Shown piece by piece: positions 58,760-64,000 of a stretch of DNA of 64,000 bases. The stretch's first letter is position 1, and each line of letters opens with the position of its first letter. Under the pieces are notes generated by a model. It was not told the origin of the DNA, searched no databases, and was given only the letters and a program-made list of their open reading frames with translations. The position numbers and the translations under genes are program-made. The DNA is from Oceanomicrobium pacificus (GTDB lineage: Bacteria > Pseudomonadota > Alphaproteobacteria > Rhodobacterales > Rhodobacteraceae), in NCBI RefSeq assembly GCF_009833495.1, contig NZ_WUWG01000006.1, forward strand, positions 168,180-232,179. Direction: 5' to 3'.

Positions 58760-60424
58760 TCAGATGCCGAAAGACTGTTCCTGATCGTCCCAGGCGAGCG
58801 GCAATTTGCGGCTCACAAGTCGTTGCAGGGTCAGGTCAACGGGCTGGGTCCCATCGACAATCGCGGTCTGGATTTTGGGCGACAGGCCGGAGAGGGCGAT
58901 GATGCGGGCGGCATAGCGCTCGGATATTCTTGCATCGTTGGCAAGTCGTTTGAGGGACTGACCGGTTTTCAAACTGGCGGACCAGCGATGGGCGTTACGT
59001 AAGGCGCGGACCATGGCAGGGTCCAGGCGCGGCTTGCGGTCGCCGGCAACAATCTTCGTCTCGACCCCGCGGCGCTTGCACGTGAAGGGACGCTCCAGTC
59101 TCAGGGTGTCCGGGTGCAACTCTGCAGCCGGGACATTCACGGCGTCCGCGATCGTCTTGCCGTCGAGCGCGATGGCAATGCGTGCTGGCTCGAGGGTGCA
59201 TTGGCGGATCAGCGGCGCAGCTGAGCGGATTCCGTCCCGCTGCGTTTGCAGGGCAAATGCCCGCAAGCGATCAGCAGCAGCACTGACTGCATGAAGTTCA
59301 CCCGAAGCGAGTACGGTGTGGCGCTCGGCCAAAACGGTGAGGTGGTTTGTGACCAGAGAGAGGATTGTTGCTTCAAGGGCCGGTGCCGGCAAGCGCCATC
59401 CGGAAAGGTCTGCCCCACCGGAGATCAGGCGGTGGGAGATATAGTAGCGCAGCCGTTTCTCGTTCTTCTGCGTGTGGGTCGGTGTCAACGGATCACCGGT
59501 CTCGTCGCGAAGCTTGCCCTTCAGAGGCGCAGCCTCGGAAACGGGCTTTCCTGCGGCAGGACCCCTTCTCTTGGCGCTGGCCTTCTGCAAGAGTTCCTGA
59601 ACCTTGTCCCAGCATACGCGGTCGATGATGGCAGGATGTTTGCCAAGATAGGTCGTGTCCTTGTGCCGGATCGTGCCGAGATAGATAGGATTGGTCAGGA
59701 TCTTGTGGATCTGGCCGCGGCTCAGAACGGTACCGCCCTGTTCCCGTCCGGTTGAGAAGCTGTGACGCTTGGAGCGAAGCCCCAAGGCTTCCGCTTCTCG
59801 GGCAACCGCGCTGAGACAGTGATGCTTGGCGTAGAGAGCAAACAACTGTGCCACGACACCGGCTTCGGCCGCATTGACCACCAGTTCGCGACGGAGCGGA
59901 TCAGGATGCGGGTCATAGCCGAGCGGTGGAACCCCGCCCATCCAGAGCCCTTTCTTTTTGGATGCCGCGATCTTGTCGCGGATCCGCTCTGCCGTCACCT
60001 CGCGCTCAAACTGGGCAAAGGAGAGGAGCACATTGAGCGTCAGGCGTCCCATGGACGAGGATGTGTTGAACGCTTGCGTGACAGAGACAAAGGAACAACC
60101 CGCGCCTTCGAGCCGGTCGACGAGCCTGGCAAAATCGGCGAGCGATCTGGTCAACCGGTCGATCTTGTAGACCACGACCATGTCGATCCGTCCGGCATCG
60201 ATATCGGCAAGAAGCCGTTGCAGGCCGGGTCGCTCGAGTGTGCCGCCAGAGATGCCGCCATCGTCGTATCGGGCCGGCAACATGCGCCAGCCTTCATGCC
60301 GTTGGCTGGCGATATATGCAGCGCAAGCCTCATGCTGGGCATCGAGCGAGTTGAAGTCCTGATCGAGACCCTCGTCAGACGATTTGCGGGTGTAGATTGC
60401 GCAGCGGATCCGGGGTGTCTTCAT
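58760..60424 (-). CDS. Large serine recombinase
   Basis: A 554-residue resolvase/invertase-type recombinase. The N-terminal catalytic domain has AIYTRKSSDEGLDQDFNSLD with the nucleophile Ser near residue 14, VVYKIDRLTRSLADF with catalytic Arg, and FAQFEREVTAERIRDKI. It is followed by a recombinase domain (PPLGYDPHPDP, ILTNPIYLGTIRHK) and a long C-terminal part that lacks the usual zinc-ribbon cysteines. The start ATG 60424 overlaps the DUF2924 stop (ATGA). With DUF2924 and DUF3489 it forms a triplet common in alphaproteobacterial phage-like islands. Probably the integrase of a phage-like element. Confidence 0.9.
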   Translation of the reverse strand: MKTPRIRCAIYTRKSSDEGLDQDFNSLDAQHEACAAYIASQRHEGWRMLPARYDDGGISGGTLERPGLQRLLADIDAGRIDMVVVYKIDRLTRSLADFARLVDRLEGAGCSFVSVTQAFNTSSSMGRLTLNVLLSFAQFEREVTAERIRDKIAASKKKGLWMGGVPPLGYDPHPDPLRRELVVNAAEAGVVAQLFALYAKHHCLSAVAREAEALGLRSKRHSFSTGREQGGTVLSRGQIHKILTNPIYLGTIRHKDTTYLGKHPAIIDRVCWDKVQELLQKASAKRRGPAAGKPVSEAAPLKGKLRDETGDPLTPTHTQKNEKRLRYYISHRLISGGADLSGWRLPAPALEATILSLVTNHLTVLAERHTVLASGELHAVSAAADRLRAFALQTQRDGIRSAAPLIRQCTLEPARIAIALDGKTIADAVNVPAAELHPDTLRLERPFTCKRRGVETKIVAGDRKPRLDPAMVRALRNAHRWSASLKTGQSLKRLANDARISERYAARIIALSGLSPKIQTAIVDGTQPVDLTLQRLVSRKLPLAWDDQEQSFGI

Positions 60425-60828
60425 GATCCCACCTTTCCGTTCAGGCCGAAGAACCGCGGTCCGGACCAGTGGGCACCGGTAATCGCGCGCGCGATGGCGG
60501 AGAGTGAACGCCAGGTTTGTCCATTCCAACGGTAGCCGTCTTCAGTGACATCCACGACATGGGTGACGCCATTCCATTCCCGGAGCAAACGCCCGCCGGG
60601 CTCCATAGAAACGGCAGCTGAGCGGTGCGAACAATCATCCTGCTTTGCAAGGGCCTTGTGGATCCGCGCCGGTGGCTTGCCATACATGCGCGATTGAAGC
60701 TCCGTCGCGAGGAACAGGCGAAGCAAATTCCGGCTCAGACCCTTTGGAACCGGTGTGCCAAAGGTTGAGGCCCAGGCCGCGATCAACGCGGCCCGGTCCA
60801 TGGTCTCCAGATCAGTGACGTTGATCAT
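60421..60828 (-). CDS. DUF2924 family protein
   Basis: A 135-residue basic protein of DUF2924, usually found directly before large serine recombinases. Features: DLETMDRAALIAAWASTFG, an RLFLATELQSRMYG helix and the family end YRWNGQTWRSLSAIARAITG then GPRFFGLNG. Overlaps the recombinase by 4 bp and the DUF3489 fragment by 4 bp. It is thought to help the recombinase, perhaps as a DNA-binding directionality factor, but this is not shown. Confidence 0.87.
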   Translation of the reverse strand: MINVTDLETMDRAALIAAWASTFGTPVPKGLSRNLLRLFLATELQSRMYGKPPARIHKALAKQDDCSHRSAAVSMEPGGRLLREWNGVTHVVDVTEDGYRWNGQTWRSLSAIARAITGAHWSGPRFFGLNGKVGS

Positions 60829-61013
60829 TCCACCGCCTCGGGTTCGGCAGTGATGCAGTAGACCGCATCCTTCCCCGTGGCGGGATCGGCTCGACGCTCG
60901 AGCACGTATCCCGCATTGCGCAAACCGCTCAGGAAGGCGTGCGCGGAATGGCGCTGCCACCCGGTGGCCTTGCAGATTGCCACCAGAGTTGCGCCCTGTG
61001 GGCGGTCTGGCAA
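60825..61013 (-). pseudogene. DUF3489 family protein, 5'-truncated
   Basis: Only the C-terminal part of a DUF3489 domain is left: RPQGATLVAICKATGWQRH then LSGLRNAGYVLERRADPATG. The family normally has a preceding helix (an LIALL-type region) that is missing: upstream of the current ATG the sequence changes into plus-strand DNA methylase. 62 codons remain and could be translated. It overlaps DUF2924 by 4 bp, as in complete clusters. Truncation by deletion is the simplest reading. Confidence 0.7.
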
Positions 61014-61704
61014 AGGTGGCGATCACCGTGAGTTTGCGATGGCTTCGGGTGAGATGAGCGAGGATGAGTTCCGCGCGTTCCTGGCAAGCGTCATGGCGCG
61101 TCTGTCGGATATTCTGCCCAAAGGCGGGGTTGCTGATGTCTGCATGGATTGGCGCCACGTCGAAGAATTGATTGCCGGCGGCAAGGCTGCCGGATTTGAT
61201 CTCGTCAACCTGTGTGTCTGGAACAAGACCAACGGGGGCATGGGCAGTCTTTATCGCTCGAAGCATGAATTGGTCGCGATCTTCAAGAAGCCGGGCGCTG
61301 CGCACACCAACAATGTTGAGCTAGGCAAACACGGGCGGAACCGGACCAATGTCTGGGACTATGCCGGTGTCAACAGTTTTGGAGCGGGTCGGGAGGCCGA
61401 CCTTGCGGATCATCCGACGGTCAAGCCGACTGCGTTGGTGGCCGATGCGATCATGGATGTCAGCCAGCGCGGTGATCTGGTGCTCGACATGTTTGGCGGG
61501 TCAGGCGCCACGCTGCTGGCCGCCGAACAGACCGGCCGCCGTGCCCGGTTGATCGAGCTTGATCCGGCCTATGTCGATGTTGCCATCCGCCGGTGGCAGC
61601 AGATGACTGGCAACATGGCGGTGCATGCCGCGACAGGTGAGAGCTTTGACGACCGTACCGCAGCCACCGCACTGGACGGGGACAAGGAGGCGGGCCGTGT
61701 CTGA
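61000..61704 (+). pseudogene. DNA methylase (N6-adenine type), 5'-truncated
   Basis: The C-terminal two thirds of a ParB-associated DNA methylase. The preserved part begins at GRSGKGGDHREFAMASGE and contains WNKTNGGMGSLYRSKHEL, NNVELGKHGRNRTNVWDYAG, HPTVKP and the SAM motif DMFGGSGATLLAAEQTGRR. The catalytic (D/N)PP(Y/F) motif and the whole N-terminal part are missing; no start codon or ribosome-binding site is visible before ATG 61039. It overlaps the DUF5681 start by 8 bp. Likely inactive. Confidence 0.8.
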
Positions 61705-62119
61705 TTGCGACAATGAATATGAGGTCGGCTATGGCCGGCCTCCAAAGGCTTCGCAGTTCAAGAAAGGCCAGTCAGGCAATCCGAAGGGCCGGCCGAAAGG
61801 CGCGAAGGGGATACGTGCAAGTCTGCAGCGCGAACTGGAGGCCAAAGTCACGATCCGTGAAGGCAATAGGCAAATTCGCGTCTCGAAGGCCGAAGCCATG
61901 GTCAAGCGGCTTTCGAGCAATGCGTTGAAAGGAGACATGAAGGCGCTCGCTCTGCTGTTGAAACTCGATTCTGAACAGGGTGCGCGTCAGGAAGCAGACG
62001 TTGCGGAACGAGAACCGACAGGCTCTTTAGATCCCGCAGATTTGGACATGCTCCGGCACTATCTTGCCGCAGCTGGAAAGCCTGACGCTACGGATGACGC
62101 GCCCGGGGGAGGACAATGA
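61697..62119 (+). CDS. DUF5681 domain protein (terminase-associated)
   Basis: A 140-residue protein with the DUF5681 signature FKKGQSGNPKGRPKGAKG near residue 20, followed by a helical RVSKAEAMVKRLSSNALKGD segment and an acidic tail. Regularly found directly before a phage terminase large subunit and suspected of being its small-subunit-like DNA-binding partner. GTG 61697 is chosen because AAGGAGG lies 6 nt upstream; it overlaps the methylase stop. Stop overlaps the terminase start (ATGA). Confidence 0.88.
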   Translation: MSDCDNEYEVGYGRPPKASQFKKGQSGNPKGRPKGAKGIRASLQRELEAKVTIREGNRQIRVSKAEAMVKRLSSNALKGDMKALALLLKLDSEQGARQEADVAEREPTGSLDPADLDMLRHYLAAAGKPDATDDAPGGGQ

Positions 62120-63588
62120 TGGCACTTGATCTGGAAGTGGTGCGTCGCGTGGCCAAACAGGTTCCACGAGATGAATTCTTCTACTTCGTGTGGAAAGTGT
62201 TCCACACGCTGCATCATGGATCCGACTCTGCCTTCCAGCCGAACTGGCACGTCGAGGCGATGTGCCACGAGCTCGACAATGTGCGCACCGGCGAGAACAA
62301 GCGCCTGGTGATCAACATCCCACCGCGGTGTTTGAAATCCATCACCGTGGCCGTTGCCTACGTAGCCTACATCCTCGGCCACAAACCGGAGGCCAAGATT
62401 ATCGTGGCGAGCTACGGGCTCGATCTGGCACGCAAACATTCCGAGGATTGCCGCAAGGTCATGGAGACGCCGTGGTACAAGGCGATGTTTCCTGCCGCAC
62501 GCCTGGCCCGGAAAGGCAATACCGTGGACGTGATCCGTACCACCAGAGGCGGCAGTCGCAAGGCTGTGTCCATCGGCAGTTCGGTCACAGGGCACGGGGC
62601 GGACTACATCATTATCGACGACTTGCTGAAGGCCGGTGATGCTGGTTCGGAGGCCGAGTTGATCAAGGCGCAGGAGTTTATCGAGGGCACGCTTTTGTCG
62701 CGCTTCAACCACCCGTCTGAAGGTCGCGTTGTCATGATCGCGCAACGGCTTAACGAGCTTGATCCGCCGGGTTATCTGCTCGACAAGGGTACCTACAGGC
62801 ATCTCAACCTGCCGGCAATTGCCGAGGAAAATGAGGTCGTGCCGATCGGGCGCGGCCGCTCGCACCGCCGTGGCCCAGGCGACCTTCTCTTTCCCGACCG
62901 GTTGGATCGAGAGACGCTGGACCGCATGCGCCGTGAAATGGGCTCGGCCATCTTCAACTGTCAGTACCAGCAGAATCCCATCGCGCCAGATGGATCGCCA
63001 CTGCGATGGGAATGGTTCCAGACCTACGATCAGGTCCAGGACCGCAACTGGTACCAGCTTGTCGTTCAAAGCTGGGATACTGGCATGTCGGCCGATCCGC
63101 GGTCAGACTTCTCCGTTTGTACGACCTGGGGGTTCAGAGACACCAGTTGGTACCTGCTTGATGTCTGGCGTGGCCGATTGGACTATCCGCAACTGAAGGC
63201 CAATGTGCTGGCGCTTACTGAGACCTGGCGCCCTGAGAAAGTTCTTATTGAGGATGCTGCAACGGGCCGGCCGCTGTTCCACGAACTGTTTATGGATGAT
63301 AAGCGCTATAGGCGTATTACACCTGAGAAGGACAAAGAAGTGCGCTTCGCTGCTGCTTGCGCACCTGTTGAAGCGGGCACCGTGTTCCTGCCCCGAGAGG
63401 CCCCATGGCTGCCAGCGTTCAAACGCGAGTTGCTTGGCTTTCCCCGGACGCGCCATGACGACCAGGTCGACAGTTTTAGCCAGTTCCTGAATTGGTCCAA
63501 AGGGACCGGGTTCTGGCGATCCTTGCCACGTGACCATCCGCTCAAGGTTGCGCGGCGTGAACGCGGGCGTGAGCGGGTACGACGGTAA
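62116..63588 (+). CDS. Phage terminase large subunit
   Basis: A 490-residue DNA-packaging motor/nuclease. ATPase: PPRCLKS (Walker A variant, 69-75) and DYIIIDDLLK (Walker B, about 163-172). Nuclease domain: VQSWDTGMSADPRSD with the first Asp, IEDAATGRPLF and RTRHDDQVDSFSQ near the C-terminus with the metal-binding Asp. It appears full length. No portal, capsid or tail gene follows in the window; instead a tRNA fragment and an IS element lie downstream, so it is an isolated phage or phage-satellite remnant. Confidence 0.92.
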   Translation: MMALDLEVVRRVAKQVPRDEFFYFVWKVFHTLHHGSDSAFQPNWHVEAMCHELDNVRTGENKRLVINIPPRCLKSITVAVAYVAYILGHKPEAKIIVASYGLDLARKHSEDCRKVMETPWYKAMFPAARLARKGNTVDVIRTTRGGSRKAVSIGSSVTGHGADYIIIDDLLKAGDAGSEAELIKAQEFIEGTLLSRFNHPSEGRVVMIAQRLNELDPPGYLLDKGTYRHLNLPAIAEENEVVPIGRGRSHRRGPGDLLFPDRLDRETLDRMRREMGSAIFNCQYQQNPIAPDGSPLRWEWFQTYDQVQDRNWYQLVVQSWDTGMSADPRSDFSVCTTWGFRDTSWYLLDVWRGRLDYPQLKANVLALTETWRPEKVLIEDAATGRPLFHELFMDDKRYRRITPEKDKEVRFAAACAPVEAGTVFLPREAPWLPAFKRELLGFPRTRHDDQVDSFSQFLNWSKGTGFWRSLPRDHPLKVARRERGRERVRR

Positions 63589-63604
63589 GTGTGGTGCTTG
63601 GCCT

Positions 63605-63654
63605 TCAGGCTCATAACCTGAAGGTCGCAGGTTCAAATCCTGCTCCCGCAACCA
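63605..63654 (+). repeat. Orphan 3' fragment of tRNA-fMet (CAT)
   Basis: 50 bases identical in pattern to the anticodon arm, variable loop, T-arm and acceptor 3' end of alphaproteobacterial initiator tRNA: TTCAGG...CCTGAA around CTCATAA (CAT anticodon), GCAGGTTCAAATCCTGC and CCCGCAACCA. No D-arm or 5' acceptor precedes it, because the terminase gene ends 16 bp upstream. Such fragments are the far attachment site left by an element that integrated in the tRNA gene. Confidence 0.75.
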
Positions 63655-63681
63655 AATTCCTAAAGAAAATACAACGCCTTA

Positions 63682-63700
63682 GCCCCGCAACATGCGGGGC
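63682..63700. terminator. Short GC hairpin downstream of tRNA-fMet fragment
   Basis: GCCCCGC (63682-63688) and GCGGGGC (63694-63700) with loop AACAT. The following T-content is low (GTTCTGCGTT). Possibly a terminator that came with the tRNA gene end. Confidence 0.45.
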
Positions 63701-63874
63701 GTTCTGCGTTGCGAAATCCGCGCTGGAAGCACTGTGGAAGCAACAGGGCAAAATTGGAGTGCGTGGCGGTATGGCAACAGATGCAACCGATGCTTGCCTG
63801 TTCTGACACCCGGTCAGAAGACGGTTATCTGCACGTACTCTACTCTGCCACCAAGAAAGATGGAGATGGACTTG

Positions 63875-64000
63875 TGTCCTTCCCCCGTAAAACTGGGCCA
63901 CTACACTGGCTGCGAAAGGGGGATTGGGCATGGCGAGGAAGCGACATTCAGACGAAGACGTCTTGAAGCTGCTGCGTGAGATCGAGTTGAAGCTGAGTGC
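63875..64000 (+). mobile_element. Left end of an IS3-like insertion sequence (cut by window edge)
   Basis: TGTCCTTCCCCCGTAAAACT begins at 63875 and looks like a terminal inverted repeat; a transposase gene starts 55 bp inside. The right end lies outside the window, so target duplication cannot be checked. Confidence 0.65.
63930..64000 (+). CDS. IS3-family transposase OrfA, 3' partial
   Basis: The first 23 codons of an IS3-type OrfA: MARKRHSDEDVLKLLREIEL, the start of the helix-turn-helix (HTH_Tnp_1-type) protein that binds the terminal repeats. GAAAGGGGG lies about 7 nt before the ATG. The rest is outside the window; an OrfB with the DDE domain is expected downstream. Confidence 0.75.
   Translation, partial: MARKRHSDEDVLKLLREIELKLS

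Noticed and set aside
63591..63806. Small plus-strand frame over the tRNA-fMet fragment
   Set aside because: It reads through the tRNA part (the familiar SNPAPAT-type translation of a T-arm) and is not a gene.

Overview
The window is a GC-rich chromosomal segment that looks like a member of the Rhodobacterales (Alphaproteobacteria; Rhodobacter/roseobacter type). The main evidence is gene content and order: murA, DUF2948, hisD, UPF0262, a phosphatase, infA, maf, a short RNase E/G, yacG and tRNA-Phe in one row; the tellurite locus trgA-trgB-cysK next to a photolyase and cfa; acuI; MeaB; and an H-NOX/histidine kinase pair. The species cannot be named from sequence reading alone.

Layout. 1-4.7 kb: 3' part of an acyl-CoA synthetase, a small membrane protein, cardiolipin synthase, an endonuclease/exonuclease/phosphatase-fold protein and tRNA-Thr. 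4.7-11.4 kb: the conserved housekeeping block from murA to tRNA-Phe, with several overlapping stop/start codons. 11.4-24.9 kb: a genomic island inserted at the 3' end of tRNA-Phe. It has a 15/16-bp repeat of the tRNA end on its far side and paired short inverted repeats just inside both ends. It carries a tyrosine integrase, an AlpA-like HTH gene, a GNAT/DUF1778 toxin-antitoxin pair, an HFTK-type hypothetical gene, and a defence cluster: MORC/MutL-like GHKL ATPase, Z1 helicase-like ATPase, PD-(D/E)XK (DUF4420) protein, AIPR protein, Dcm cytosine methyltransferase and Vsr nuclease. 24.9-31.1 kb: anaerobic/NO-related genes (DUF1858, a Crp/Fnr regulator without a cysteine cluster, a universal stress gene with an FNR-type box, H-NOX with a double-receiver hybrid kinase). 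31.1-47.3 kb: mixed core genes (lepA, rpmB, meaB, hrpB, glutamate/leucine-type dehydrogenase, pirin, copper chaperone PCuAC and others). 47.3-58.4 kb: acuI, yccF, a BCCT transporter, a class V aminotransferase, then phr-cfa-trgA-trgB-cysK-alaX and tRNA-Ser. 58.4-64 kb: phage/element debris: a large serine recombinase with DUF2924 and a truncated DUF3489, a truncated DNA methylase, DUF5681 and terminase large subunit, an orphan 3' fragment of tRNA-fMet, and the left end of an IS3-like element.

How the genes work together. The most interesting unit is the defence cluster. Its four-gene core is translationally coupled through overlaps and sits against a convergent dcm with a divergent vsr. As I recall, this matches the gene content of the Mza (MutL-Z1-AIPR) antiphage systems and of the MORC-containing restriction systems described from comparative genomics. 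Its mechanism is essentially open. The second theme is redox and stress physiology: NO sensing, an FNR-controlled Usp, copper delivery to oxidase, tellurite/oxidative stress, and acrylate detoxification. The right end is a decayed mobile region with a visible deletion junction near 61.0 kb.
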